64,000 bases of DNA, taken from positions 32,272,501-32,336,500 of the forward strand of contig NC_092568.1 of NCBI RefSeq assembly GCF_037975245.1, written 5' to 3'. The translations under genes and the position numbers were made by a program. Origin of the DNA: Apostichopus japonicus (lineage: Eukaryota > Echinodermata > Holothuroidea > Aspidochirotida > Stichopodidae). The notes beneath the pieces are model-generated. The model saw only the letters and a program-made list of their open reading frames with translations. It ran no database searches and had not been told where the DNA came from. Positions 1 to 10,740 of the stretch are shown here, piece after piece (the stretch's first letter is position 1; each line of letters opens with the position of its first letter).

Positions 1-2380
1 GGAGTCTCTTACTCAAAGTACTAGGCTACCTACCATATTTTAAAAAAAAAAATTAAAGGAACAACTTTCAATTTTTGAAGTGCAGGTCCGGTGCAGTGAC
101 TTTGTCAGTTTTGAATTGGTATTATGGGTTGGGTCCGGCAGAATATTTGATGATATCTTATGTAGTAAAGCAAATCCCGCTTACTCTACGTAACCTATCG
201 CATGTAATGCGTCGTACAGCTTTGCTACTTAAAATTTGTTTTCGTCCAATATGCGTGTCAACGATGGCATTGAACATTGGAATCGGCGACGTATCGCATA
301 GACAACATTGGAATCGGCGACGTATCGCATATATATGGGTAGCCATCAGCTGTATATTCGCTGTACACGAGTATATGTGTCTGTTCACGTTAAAGCGCCC
401 AAAATTAGCATCCATGGCATTTATAGTATTGTAACAAAATAGCTAGAGATTCTAGAGACACAACTATTATCCCCATGGAGAGAGTCCACCTAGCTGTACC
501 TACCATAGCATAGACAATTTCCTGAGATATGCATATTGTATGCTATACTCCCACAGGTGCCAAAATGTGGACGGAAAATGTTGCCGTATTCAAACTGCAT
601 TATTTGTACTTGGGGCAATTCTCGGCTCCAAAAGTGGATTACTCCAAATTTTGTCATGATTGAACTTTGTGGTTATAGGTTCCCTCTCATAAATATTTCA
701 GAAAATTCACAGATGAATTAGCGAATTATTGCGAAACCGAACCAGTGTTTCGGACACCACTTTTTCCGTCCACATTTATGCACTAATTTTCGTGTGGCGT
801 AGTTTGGGGTTAAATAACAAATGTTGAAAATGATGTGAATTTTCAATACTGTCATATATAGTTGTAACAAATAAAGTATATATCAGATGCATGTCCATTC
901 AGCCACCTCGTATTACACAATAAAGTTAAACAACATGCAAAATAGTTTCCGTCCACATTTTGGTGATGTCCGTAATATCACGGAGCAACTAATATTTTGT
1001 TACTCCCTTAACTACAGTATGTAAATGACACATTTCCACTCATCCATTTTGATTTTATAACTATTTCAGTTTTTACGTCCATGTGTGTGATGTCCGAAAC
1101 AAGTTTTACTTGAAAAAAGACACAATAGATGAGCACTTCATATATTATGAAAAGTTCTATTGTTACAAACATACATACTGCACTATTCAAAACTTTTCTA
1201 TCTTTACCAAATATTATAACAAAATATCCTTAAAAGTATATTCCGGACATCACCATATGTATTTCGGACATCACTTTCGTGAATCCAACATAAAGTAAAA
1301 CAGCACACGTTTCAATTGAATGATTCGAGTGGTTGATTTTAGTGTGCTAGAGTACACTAAGATCCTACAGCAGAATGCTTCTTAACTTTGGTGTCATTTG
1401 ACCAAATATTTATTATCTTTTGATGACAAGTATAAAAAGATGTACTACGTATTTGGGTATGAATGTTACTGGGAACATCAAGTTACTTGAATTTTTCTAG
1501 ATCTGACCTCATTAACACTACATTTTTCCATCATTTAGTACTGAAGGAGTAAAACCGTTTGGTGTATTTATTTCTGACAAAGCATGTATCAGGATGGCAT
1601 CACATTATACAGTACATTAGAAAGTAATGCTGCAATTGTCTACTATACAGGCTATTTGTCACAGCCATAGAAAGCCTGTTTATAGGCTAGAAAAACTACA
1701 TCAAAGGACACATGGTTACCATGCATGGACTGTCATGTGATGTGTTCCAACTTCCAGGGTGGTAACAATTTTGATATTTCCCAATATCAGTTTGAGAATT
1801 GTAATTACACACAATTGGAATAGGCCTTGACGAGTTTTGTATTGGTCTACATTGGTCTACGGCACAGTATCTCAACGTCACTTTCACAAAACAAACACCG
1901 TTCAGTGTCGTCTGCCGCTCTATATGTATGAAATCAGTGTGCATCTATAACACCCTATGTCAGAGCAGTTTAACTGTTGATGGGAACTTGATGGTTTTCA
2001 AGGAAAGTTACCAGTACCTTGGGAAGATGCTAGTTAAGTAGTACGACTGTGGAACGTGTCTGGTGATCTAACCTATAAATGTTGGTCAACGACTATAACT
2101 ATAATGTTAAGGTACAGACATTGCTAGGTAACTGTGTGTTGTGAGCAAGGTAGGGTCAGAAATGAGACAGTTAGGACTATCCACCTTCATAGTTTCAAAT
2201 AAATGTGTGTTACACTTGGAAGAAAAGAGAGCACAGCGAAATGTTGTTTCTTATTTCATTTAATTTAACAAAAACATCTGTTACTACAGAGTCGATTCTA
2301 CTTTAGCAATAGCTGTAATTAATAGTTTGCTAATTGTGATGGAAATAATAATGTCAGTTCTGATGTCATATATGTCATTT
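1..2380. other. Unassigned sequence, no gene recognised
   Basis: No open reading frame here resembles a known protein; the longest are about 120 codons and overlap on both strands. Small internal repeats are visible: a 27-bp phrase containing GGAATCGGCGACGTATCGCA occurs twice at about 275-330. Related phrases built on CCGTCCACATTT and CGGACATCAC recur between about 760 and 1280, which suggests old repetitive DNA rather than a gene. Confidence 0.5.
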
Positions 2381-2382
2381 AC

Positions 2383-2899
2383 TTCGATATATATCTGTGT
2401 ATATATGTAAAACAAAACCAAAAAAAAAAAAAATTAGCTACTTTACTATCAAAGAAACATAATAAACTTAAATAGGGCCTACTGGTTACAAATTAGGTGC
2501 AATTACCTGTGACACAGTTTAGTCATTAGTCTATCGTTATTAATGGGTAAAATTGCTATAATTTAAAATCGAAATATATGTGTTCTTAAATGTAAAACAT
2601 AACCAAGAGAAAAAATTAGTTACTTGACTGTTACAGAAACATTATAAAACTATATAGGGCCTACTGGTTAAAGATCAGGTGCAATTACCTCTTACACAGT
2701 TTAGTCATTAGTATATCGTTATTAATGGGTAAAATTTTCATAATTTAAAATCGAAATATATGTGTGTGTAAATGTGAAACATAACCAAGAGAAAAAATTA
2801 GTTACTTGACTGTCAAAGAAATATTATAAAACTATATAGGGCCTACTGGTTACAGATTAGGTGCAATTTCCTGTGACACAGTTTAGTCATTAGTCTATC
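2383..2899. repeat. ~182-bp satellite array, left part
   Basis: The phrase TATCGTTATTAATGGGTAA recurs at 2532 and 2714, and its first bases reappear at 2896, giving a period of 182 bp. Each unit also carries a block reading AGGGCCTACTGGTTA and ends in TTTAGTCATTAGT. The first unit is diverged and recognisable from about 2383. The array is cut at 2899 by the LTR element and resumes at 9249 in the same phase. Confidence 0.85.
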
Positions 2900-3348
2900 T
2901 GTCATAATGCTCCCACCTGGAACATTGGGTTGAGAATGTCCAATTCACACACAAAAGAAATGGAGATGAACACCAATAATAGGGTAAAAGCTACATATCT
3001 AATTTATTGAAAATCTCTACATAATAATCTGACAAGAGTATAAGAAAATACTGCTTCTCTCCTCCCTAGCTGCAGTCCACCCTCTCCTCAAGTTAATTAC
3101 ACTCTCCCTCTCACCTTCTCTTTTTCCCCCCAATCTCTCCTCCCCAACAGGTCTGGACTTGTTGATTCCAAAAATAAATCAAAGTAAAACAATGGTGTCC
3201 TTTGTGACCATGTGACACACCATGGTCTAAACAAGGATGATGTAACAGACCCATGTCAAAGGTCACTTGGTTGTTACTATGGGCAGTTGTTTATCCTCTG
3301 CCCACCAAGGAGAAAACTATGGATGCCTTTAAGTGATACATCCTTACA
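2900..3348 (-). repeat. 3' LTR of the Gmr1-like element
   Basis: Direct repeat of 8800-9248. In the element's orientation it starts TGTAAGGATG and ends CATTATGACA. An AATAAA signal lies on the minus strand at 3003-3008, suited to 3' end formation. The short motif TGTAAGGATG/CATTATGACA at the ends is only weakly inverted (TG...CA). Confidence 0.93.
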
Positions 3349-3360
3349 CCCCCATACTTC
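3349..3360 (-). other. Candidate polypurine tract
   Basis: Directly before the 3' LTR in the element's orientation the minus strand reads GAAGTATGGGGG, a short purine-rich run where plus-strand priming is expected. It is shorter than typical polypurine tracts, so the assignment rests mainly on position. Confidence 0.5.
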
Positions 3361-3720
3361 AAGAGAAAAGCTGTGTCTTTTCACAAAACAATAATACACA
3401 AGTTAGGATAATTTCCATTAAAAATAAAAAGGGAAACCTTAAAAGCAAATGACAACATTCTTTTAATTAAAAGAGTACATGTTTAATTAATGTATAAAAA
3501 AAAATACATGAGATATCCTTCCCATAAACTAGGCCTAAGAGGCAGACAGACAGTTATAAGCAAAACGATGCGGAAATGATAATCAACATATAAATGTACT
3601 ACACCCCATAATGGACACCATGGCAGTTACCCATTAACAATGATAAAAACGACTATAACTGAGTCTACTTCTAGTGTTTACGAACTATAAGTACTACGAT
3701 ACATAACATGAAAACTCACT

Positions 3721-6700
3721 TTAAAACATCCTAGACAAAGCATCAGCATTAGAGTTATCTGTGCCCTTCTTATGTTGTATGGTAAAGTTATATTCTTGCA
3801 AAACTATTGACCATCGAGTAAGTCTTTTGTTATGCAACTTCATTTGGTCAAGCCAAACTAACGGTTTATGATCAGTCTGGATCAAAAATTTTCTGCCAAA
3901 CAAATAAACATACAATTTCTGCACCGCCCATACAATTGCTAGGCACTCTTTTTCTATAGTGGAATACACTTCTTCCGAACGAGATAACTTCCTGCTTATG
4001 TAAATAATAGGATGCTCCGATCCATCTTCCCCTATTTGGCTAAGTACACTCCCAATACCTCTTTCGGAAGCATCACATTGAAGAATAAAATCCTTCTCGA
4101 AATCTGGACTTTTCAGTACAGGTTTGCAAGTGATCAGTTTCTTTAATGACAAAAATGCCTGCTCACATCCCTCTGTCCATTCAATAACAGTAGGCTTACT
4201 TTTCTTTGTAAGGTCTGTAAGGGGACTGGCAATTTGAGCAAAATCCGGTATAAGTTTCCGATAATACCCGGTTAATCCAAGAAACGATCTTACATCTGTC
4301 TTAGTTAGAGGGGTAGGCCAGTTAATAATAGCTTCCACCTTACACTCTTCTGGTCTTACTTCTCCACTACCAATTACATAACCTAGATAAGGAACTGTAG
4401 GTTCACCTATCCTACACTTATCAGGCTTTACTGCCAATCCTGATTTCTCCAATCTATTAAACACTGCCTCCAAATGACACAAGTGCTCTTCCCATGTCTT
4501 ACTGAATATAACTATGTCATCAATATAGGCCTTAGCAAATTCCTCACATCCTTGCAAAACATTATCCACAAGACGTTGGAAAGTTGCAGGTGCGTTACGC
4601 ATTCCAAAAGGCATGACTAGGTATTCAAAAAGACCAAAGGGAGTAATAAACGCTGACTTTTCCCTGGCTGCTTGAGATAAGGGTACTTGATAGTAACCCT
4701 TCGTCAAATCAAGAGTAGAAATAAACGGTGATCCACTTACGTCATCGATGATGTCATCGACACGTGGTATGGGATATGCGTCAAACTTGGTCACTTGATT
4801 AAGTTTTCGGTAGTCTGTACATATCCTAAGTGAACCATCCTTCTTTGGAACTGAAACAATGGGCGACGCCCATGGACTAGACGATGGTTTGATTATTCCT
4901 GCCTCTAACATTTGCTCTAGTTGTGACTTAATTTCGGCTCTTTTAGCCTGGGGCAAGCGGTATGCCTTTTGTGTAATAGGCACTTCATTAGTTACATAAA
5001 CATCATGCTCAGTACTTTGAGTTCTACCTGGTACATCAGACAGTATGTCATCAAACCTCTGTAGAAGTTTTGCGACATTATTTCGTTTCTCCTCTGTTAA
5101 CCTCTCTGAAATATTTACACTTTGCCAATCTTGGGTTCTGATTGGTTGATACCCTATCTCTGAATTACCATCACTATTAGAGTCACTTTCTAATACCTGA
5201 GCATATAAACAATGCCGTTCTACCCACGGACGAAGCATATTCACATGAAATATTCTGAACTGCTTTCTCTTTGTACCTGTGTCTATTTCATAATCTGTAT
5301 CACTTATTTTATTAGTGATAGGGTAGGGTCCTTGCCATTCTGCTTGTAGTTTCCCAGATGCTGTGGGCAGAAACACTAGAACTTGTTGCCCAACCCCATA
5401 ACATCTACTCCTAGCAGTTCTATCATACCACTCTTTCTGTTGACCTTGAGCAGCAGCAAGATTTTCTTGAACCATTGCTGTGAGCTCTCTCATACGATTT
5501 CGCATATCTAGCACATACTCTAAGATATTCTCGTTACGACACTGACCCTCTGGATTACATATCTCTTCTTTCAATACATCCAGAGGTCCCTTTACTTTTC
5601 TACCATAAAGTAACTCAAACGGACTAAATCCTGTGCTGCTTTGGGGCACTTCCCTATAAGCAAATAAAAGATAGGGGATATAACGATCCCAACTTTCCGG
5701 TTGTTGAGTAACAAATGCCCGTAACATTGATTTTAATGTACCATTAAACCTCTCAACGAGACCATTGGTTGGAGGATGGTACGGACTGGACTTCAAATGG
5801 TCTATTTCTAACAAGTTACAAACTTCTTTCATTAACTTTGAAGTGAAGTTCGTTCCCTGATCTGAAACTATCTCCTCAGGAATACCAACACGGGAGAATA
5901 ATTTCACTAGTTCCTCGGCAATTGTTTCCGCTTCCTGATTTGGAATGGGAATTGCTTCTGGGTAACGGGTAGCATAGTCCACTACGACTAAAACATAACG
6001 ATTACCCTTCTTAGTTCGGGGTAAGGGCCCTGCCAGATCCATGCCAATCCTTTTAAATGGTACCTGTATAATGGGTAAGGGGTTTAATGGGGCCTTTGTC
6101 ACATCCCTACGCCCTGCTGTTTTTTGGCAGTTAGCACAACTTTGGCAGTATTTTCCAACATCGCCAAAAATGCCTGGCCAATAAAAATTATTGAGGATTC
6201 GATCTCTTGTTTTCTTGCTACCTAAATGTCCTCCCATGGGAATATCATGAGCAAGTCTCAAAATAGAATCCCTATGCTTATGAGGAACTACCAACTGATG
6301 GTATTCTTGGCTACCAGTGGATTTCTTTGACTGCCACTTCCTCATTAATAAGCCATCTTTCAAATAAAAGCATACACGGTGCTTGTCAATGTCAGGATAT
6401 GGTACAACCCTGTCATACAAGCTTTTGAAATTCTGTTCATTTCTTTGAAGAAGTTTTACATTTTCAGGATCATTAATTAATTTGGGACCAGAAGGGTCAT
6501 TTCCATCAACTACATCCTGAATCTCATTACTTATTTCTCCCTTTTCCACATCATGAGGTTCATCAATCGGTTTACTCTTAACCCCTGTCAAGGTAACCTC
6601 CTCTATATCTGCCTTAACCTCAGATTCTAACTCTTTTCGTTTACTGCGAGTAACTACAAATACACCTAGTGGTTCATCAAACAACTCATTTCCTAACAGG

Positions 6701-8019
6701 ACATCTTTCTGTAGGTTCCTTGAAACACCAACATTGACCCATTTGGTCAAATACTGACACTTAAGAAAAACTCTCGCAATAGGAAAATCAATCGGTTCAT
6801 TTTCTACATCAAGAAGAGTAATAGACTTACCCTTAACATAATACTTTGGGTCCACGAGTCTACAATTCACAAGTGTATGGTCACATCCTGTGTCTCGCAA
6901 CATAACCACTTCTCTACCATTTATCAATCCCTCACACTCATAGCGATTAACTGCCTTATTACACAACAATGCTTGTTTCTTGTTATAACCGCTCCATTGA
7001 CTGCTATTGTCCTTGTTGACTCTTTGAGGGCATTGATACGCAAGGTGAGCTGTATTACCACATATGAAACAGGCTCGGTTAGCGTTCCCCTTAACACTTG
7101 AATTAATCTTAATATCAGGTGCACTCTGTTTCACAACAGGCTGTTGGTTTGATTTTGAAGCATTTTGGTTAAATCTATATCTACTCTGAGATGGACCACT
7201 ATACTTAATTCCTCTCACAGATACATACTCATCTGCAAGTTTTGTTAGTTCTGTCAATCCCTTTGGCTGTTTCTCCCTTAACCAAATACCCAACTCTTTA
7301 GGAATTTGTTCCAAAGCTTGCTCTATCAGGATTAATTCCTGGAAATCAGGGGATTCCCCGGACTTAACGCCTGCTGTATCAAGCCATCTCTCCAGAAAGC
7401 TTTTCAGCCTGACACCCCACTCTTCATATGATTCGTTATTCTCCTTTGTAGAGTTCCGAAATTTCTGCCTATAGGTTTCAGCGTTAAGCTGATATCTTGC
7501 CAATATGGCACGCTTTAGTTCACTATAACTATTTAAGCTTTCTACAGGTAAAGAGGTATATGCCTCTCTAGCCTTCCCAGTTAAACGAGGCGCAATGTGA
7601 CAGGCCCACGAATCCTCGTGTATGTCATGAGCAATCATGAGGTGTTCAAATGCCCTCAAATAAACATCCACATCATCCCGGTCACTAAGACGGGGTATAT
7701 CTAATTTAAAGGGGGTGTCTCTTATCGGTTTCCCGCCCTCTAAAGCTGATATACGCGCATTCAGCTCTCTGCGCTGATCCTGAATTAATTTCAATAACTC
7801 TAATTGAATTAAATCACTCGGAGCTGCATTAGCACCGGCAATTTCATGAGGGCCTCTGAGCAGATCCTCCATGGAATTGTTTGATTGGGTGGGGCCCTGA
7901 TCCTCACCAACCCCTAAAGACGTGAAAGCATCCTCAAGATTCGAATTGGGTACCCCCTCATTAGCTTGCGATCTCGTAAACGGACCATTGCCGCTACCAG
8001 AACTACCTTTACTGGCCAT
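3721..8019 (-). CDS. Gag-pol polyprotein of Gmr1-like retrotransposon (1432 aa)
   Basis: A single uninterrupted frame encodes gag and pol with no frameshift. The N-terminal ~270 residues form a gag region with an acidic, low-complexity start and a helical capsid-like part. A CCHC zinc knuckle follows (CFICGNTAHLAYQCP), then an aspartic protease with the active-site triad DTG in LRDTGCDHTLV. Integrase comes next, with an H2C2 zinc-binding region, a DDE core (GMDLAGP, SDQGTNF, NGLVERFNG) and a GPY/F-like tail (EWQGPYPI). Reverse transcriptase then shows DLTKGYYQ and the catalytic YIDD, and RNase H ends the protein (CDAS, TDHKPLVW, NADALSRMF). Integrase before reverse transcriptase is unusual for Ty3/Gypsy and typical of Gmr1 elements. 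The ATG at 8017-8019 is the first in frame after a ~780-bp leader. No envelope-like gene is present. Confidence 0.95.
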   Translation of the reverse strand: MASKGSSGSGNGPFTRSQANEGVPNSNLEDAFTSLGVGEDQGPTQSNNSMEDLLRGPHEIAGANAAPSDLIQLELLKLIQDQRRELNARISALEGGKPIRDTPFKLDIPRLSDRDDVDVYLRAFEHLMIAHDIHEDSWACHIAPRLTGKAREAYTSLPVESLNSYSELKRAILARYQLNAETYRQKFRNSTKENNESYEEWGVRLKSFLERWLDTAGVKSGESPDFQELILIEQALEQIPKELGIWLREKQPKGLTELTKLADEYVSVRGIKYSGPSQSRYRFNQNASKSNQQPVVKQSAPDIKINSSVKGNANRACFICGNTAHLAYQCPQRVNKDNSSQWSGYNKKQALLCNKAVNRYECEGLINGREVVMLRDTGCDHTLVNCRLVDPKYYVKGKSITLLDVENEPIDFPIARVFLKCQYLTKWVNVGVSRNLQKDVLLGNELFDEPLGVFVVTRSKRKELESEVKADIEEVTLTGVKSKPIDEPHDVEKGEISNEIQDVVDGNDPSGPKLINDPENVKLLQRNEQNFKSLYDRVVPYPDIDKHRVCFYLKDGLLMRKWQSKKSTGSQEYHQLVVPHKHRDSILRLAHDIPMGGHLGSKKTRDRILNNFYWPGIFGDVGKYCQSCANCQKTAGRRDVTKAPLNPLPIIQVPFKRIGMDLAGPLPRTKKGNRYVLVVVDYATRYPEAIPIPNQEAETIAEELVKLFSRVGIPEEIVSDQGTNFTSKLMKEVCNLLEIDHLKSSPYHPPTNGLVERFNGTLKSMLRAFVTQQPESWDRYIPYLLFAYREVPQSSTGFSPFELLYGRKVKGPLDVLKEEICNPEGQCRNENILEYVLDMRNRMRELTAMVQENLAAAQGQQKEWYDRTARSRCYGVGQQVLVFLPTASGKLQAEWQGPYPITNKISDTDYEIDTGTKRKQFRIFHVNMLRPWVERHCLYAQVLESDSNSDGNSEIGYQPIRTQDWQSVNISERLTEEKRNNVAKLLQRFDDILSDVPGRTQSTEHDVYVTNEVPITQKAYRLPQAKRAEIKSQLEQMLEAGIIKPSSSPWASPIVSVPKKDGSLRICTDYRKLNQVTKFDAYPIPRVDDIIDDVSGSPFISTLDLTKGYYQVPLSQAAREKSAFITPFGLFEYLVMPFGMRNAPATFQRLVDNVLQGCEEFAKAYIDDIVIFSKTWEEHLCHLEAVFNRLEKSGLAVKPDKCRIGEPTVPYLGYVIGSGEVRPEECKVEAIINWPTPLTKTDVRSFLGLTGYYRKLIPDFAQIASPLTDLTKKSKPTVIEWTEGCEQAFLSLKKLITCKPVLKSPDFEKDFILQCDASERGIGSVLSQIGEDGSEHPIIYISRKLSRSEEVYSTIEKECLAIVWAVQKLYVYLFGRKFLIQTDHKPLVWLDQMKLHNKRLTRWSIVLQEYNFTIQHKKGTDNSNADALSRMF

Positions 8020-8468
8020 CTTAAAATATGAAAATGAAATACAGTGTAATGACTTAATATATACTCTTAAGTCTACTGCCTAATGTCTGCCTCATACACT
8101 TAAAGGGAAGGATACTCACTCTTCCGCTTATATGATGAGCCTCTCAGTCTCAGTCTTCCAGTACACCGAGTCTGCCAGACACTTCCAATTCCACAGATTA
8201 ACCCTCAGCTAGGTTGCCATCGACTACCAGCCACACCAGAAAGGAGCCTCACTCCGGTATCAAGAAAGCCAAAGCTTATAAACCCTGCACAATTGTCCTC
8301 GACATCACGCTGGCCATACACCCGTACGAAACACGCAATCAGGACCAAACTTCCAAGGACTACCAATACTCCACGTACAACATAACGCTAGACAAATATT
8401 ACTTTCTCGAACGAACATGTTCAGATGTACGAGTACGTCATAAGCATGACATAATATGAACTCCCCTT

Positions 8469-8598
8469 CACCGTTGTGATCAAGTTCATAGTTCACAAAA
8501 CGAAAGACTCACAGACTGAACAACAAAAGTTAACACCGTTGTGATCACGTTCATAGTTCACAAAACGAAAGTCTCACAGATTGTACAACAAAAGTTAA
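8469..8598. repeat. Two 65-bp tandem repeats in the retroelement leader
   Basis: Two adjacent copies with a 65-bp period (8469-8533 and 8534-8598) share GTTCATAGTTCACAAAACGA and differ at only a few bases. They lie in the untranslated leader between the primer-binding site and gag, a place where promoters, packaging signals or insulators are found in other LTR elements. Their role here is unknown. Confidence 0.8.
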
Positions 8599-8781
8599 CA
8601 CCAGTCATTTAAAAAAAAAATTATGACCGTGTAATGATCGAAGATTTGGTGATCTATCCATGTGTGCAGTGTGTTACCGATCTCCACTGTTCCATTATAT
8701 TAACTTGCACCAGAATTCGACGCTGAAGGTGCCGTTCGGCTTTACCAGTTACACTTAACAATAAGGTTCCTGGCTGTAAAT

Positions 8782-8799
8782 CCCAGTTAGCTGCCACCA
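8782..8799 (-). other. tRNA primer-binding site
   Basis: The minus strand reads TGGTGGCAGC directly after the 5' LTR, with no spacer. TGG pairs with the universal tRNA CCA end. The complement GCTGCCACCA matches the 3' end of animal leucine tRNAs as I remember them, but the match fades after about ten bases, so the primer identity is tentative. Confidence 0.65.
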
Positions 8800-9248
8800 T
8801 GTCATAATGCTCCCACCTGGAACATTGGGTTGAGAATGTCCAATTCACACACAAAAGAAATGGAGATGAACACCAATAATAGGGTAAAAGCTACATATCT
8901 AATTTATTGAAAATCTCTACATAATAATCTGACAAGAGTATAAGAAAATACTGCTTCTCTCCTCCCTAGCTGCAGTCCACCCTCTCCTCAAGTTAATTAC
9001 ACTCTCCCTCTCACCTTCTCTTTTTCCCCCCAATCTCTCCTCCCCAACAGGTCTGGACTTGTTGATTCCAAAAATAAATCAAAGTAAAACAATGGTGTCC
9101 TTTGTGACCATGTGACACACCATGGTCTAAACAAGGATGATGTAACAGACCCATGTCAAAGGTCACTTGGTTGTTACTATGGGCAGTTGTTTATCCTCTG
9201 CCCACCAAGGAGAAAACTATGGATGCCTTTAAGTGATACATCCTTACA
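8800..9248 (-). repeat. 5' LTR of the Gmr1-like element
   Basis: Matches 2900-3348 along its whole 449 bp, with no difference seen by eye. It should hold the promoter for leftward transcription; I could not pick out a clear TATA box. Confidence 0.93.
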
Positions 9249-9650
9249 CTATCGTTATTAATGGGTAATATTGCTATAATTTAAAATCGAAATATATGTG
9301 TTCTTAAATGTAAAATATAACCAAGAGAAAAAATTAGTTACTTGACTGTTACAGAAACATTATAAAACTGTATAGGGCCTACTGGTTAAAGACCAGGTGC
9401 AATTACATCTTACACAGTTTAGTCATTAGTATATCGTTATTAATGGGTAAAATTTTCATAATTTAAAATCGAAATATATGTGTGTGTAAATGTGAAACAT
9501 AACCAAGAGAAAAAATTAGTTACTTGACTGTCAAAGTAATATTATAAAACTATACAGGGCCCACTGGTTACAGATTAGGTGCAATTACCTCTTACACAGT
9601 TTAGTCATTAGTCTATCGTTATTAATGGGTAAAATTTCATAATTAAAATA
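9249..9650. repeat. ~182-bp satellite array, right part
   Basis: Continues the array broken at 2899. TATCGTTATTAATGGG recurs at 9250, 9432 and 9614, again 182 bp apart, after which the homology fades at about 9645. Units differ from those on the left by scattered substitutions. Confidence 0.85.
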
Positions 9651-9769
9651 AGAGCATTGAAATTCTGGTAACTGCAAAGCAGATACAGCCCTTTCTTAAA
9701 TAAAAAATCTTGCTTGATCATGATAGAGTAATCCTGCTACATTTAAGCAAAAAATAATAAGAAATGAGA

Positions 9770-9990
9770 TTAAAGTTTAGATTAAAAGAGATAGATTAAA
9801 AGAGATTTTAGATTAAAGAGATTTAGATTAGAGATAAAGATTAGAGATAAAGATAAAGAGATACAGATAAAGAGATAAAGATAAAGATAGAAAGAGATAA
9901 AGATTTAGATTAAAAGAGATTTTAGATTAAAAGAGATAGAAAAAAAAAGAGATTAAAAAAAGAAAAAAGATTAAAGATTAAAGAGTAAAT
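9770..9990. repeat. AGAT/ATTAAAGAG-rich low-complexity tract
   Basis: An irregular run of GATTAAAGAG, AGATAAAG and AAAAGAGAT phrases without a fixed period. It directly precedes the LINE tail at 9995 and may mark an AT-rich integration target. Confidence 0.75.
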
Positions 9991-9994
9991 GAGA

Positions 9995-10458
9995 TGTAAA
10001 TCTTGCCACCTTCACTTATAAGGCTTGGAATGGACTCCTACCTAATGCATTTCATAATTATTTAATCAGTAATTCGGATATACATCACCACAACACAAGA
10101 CATGCAAATCATGCGCATTATCACAACACGAATACCTCAACAGGAATGTTAAGCCTCAGAAATCGAGCAATAAAAACCTGGAATTCTATTACTGACATTA
10201 TTAAAAATAAATTATCGTGTAGGACATTTAGAAAATGTTATATTAAAGAAATAATTGCATCATATTAATTAAAATATCATATAATTGATTTATTGTCGAA
10301 ACGTTTAATTTGATCTTTAATTTTTTTCTTCTCTTTTCTTTCTTCAGGGAGTCTTCTACATTGTTAAGCTATTGTATGCTTTATAGAAGACTTCCTTTCA
10401 CCTTGTATATTTGCACGTGAAAAAACAAAATAAATCAAATCAAATCAAATCAAATCAA
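9995..10458 (+). mobile_element. 5'-truncated LINE tail
   Basis: Nearly identical to 61515-61969, the 3' end of the large LINE in this window. It covers the last ~90 codons of the RT protein frame, the 3' untranslated region and a tail of TCAAA repeats. Truncation at the 5' end is the normal result of incomplete target-primed reverse transcription. The few differences between copies (for example near 10307 and 10325) suggest a family that moved recently. It sits directly downstream of P450-A, in the opposite orientation. Confidence 0.92.
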
Positions 10459-10534
10459 AGTTAGCATGATTTAACTTTCTTTATCTAATAGAAAATTTAG
10501 TATCTGACATTGGAGTTGTTTCAGATGTTTAATG

Positions 10535-10540
10535 TTTATT
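10535..10540 (-). terminator. Candidate poly(A) signal of P450-A
   Basis: AATAAA on the minus strand about 200 bp beyond the P450-A stop codon and before the LINE tail. Confidence 0.5.
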
Positions 10541-10740
10541 CAAAGACATTACAAGGCACTTCTCATGTATGTTGAAATACGCATGAAGAAAATGAGTACA
10601 TTCTTGCAATGGAGGGAGCTCCCATGCAGAGTAGAGAGAGAAACATGATATAAAAATGACTACTTAAACGTACAAGTGAAAATCAAATAAATTTGAAATA
10701 CAGAGGCATTCCCAAGTCTGTGAACAAGCACACGGAGTGT

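Larger units (their letters stand above)
2900..9248 (-). mobile_element. Gmr1-like Ty3/Gypsy LTR retrotransposon, intact
   Basis: This is a 6.35-kb LTR retrotransposon transcribed leftwards. It has two 449-bp LTRs that start TG and end CA when read on either strand, a 5-bp target duplication CTATC at 2895-2899 and 9249-9253, a primer-binding site directly inside the right LTR, and one long gag-pol frame. The order of pol domains is protease, integrase, reverse transcriptase, RNase H, which is the Ty1/copia order. The enzymes themselves are of Ty3/Gypsy type, including a GPY/F-like module behind the integrase. This combination defines the Gmr1 group known from deuterostomes. I saw no difference between the LTRs by eye, and the frame is open, so insertion looks recent and the copy may be mobile. 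Confidence 0.93.

Noticed and set aside
6877-7124. Short frames on both strands within gag-pol
   Set aside because: Shadows of the 1432-codon gag-pol frame.
8782-8799. Firm assignment of the primer tRNA as leucine
   Set aside because: Only about ten bases match a remembered tRNA end; kept as tentative.
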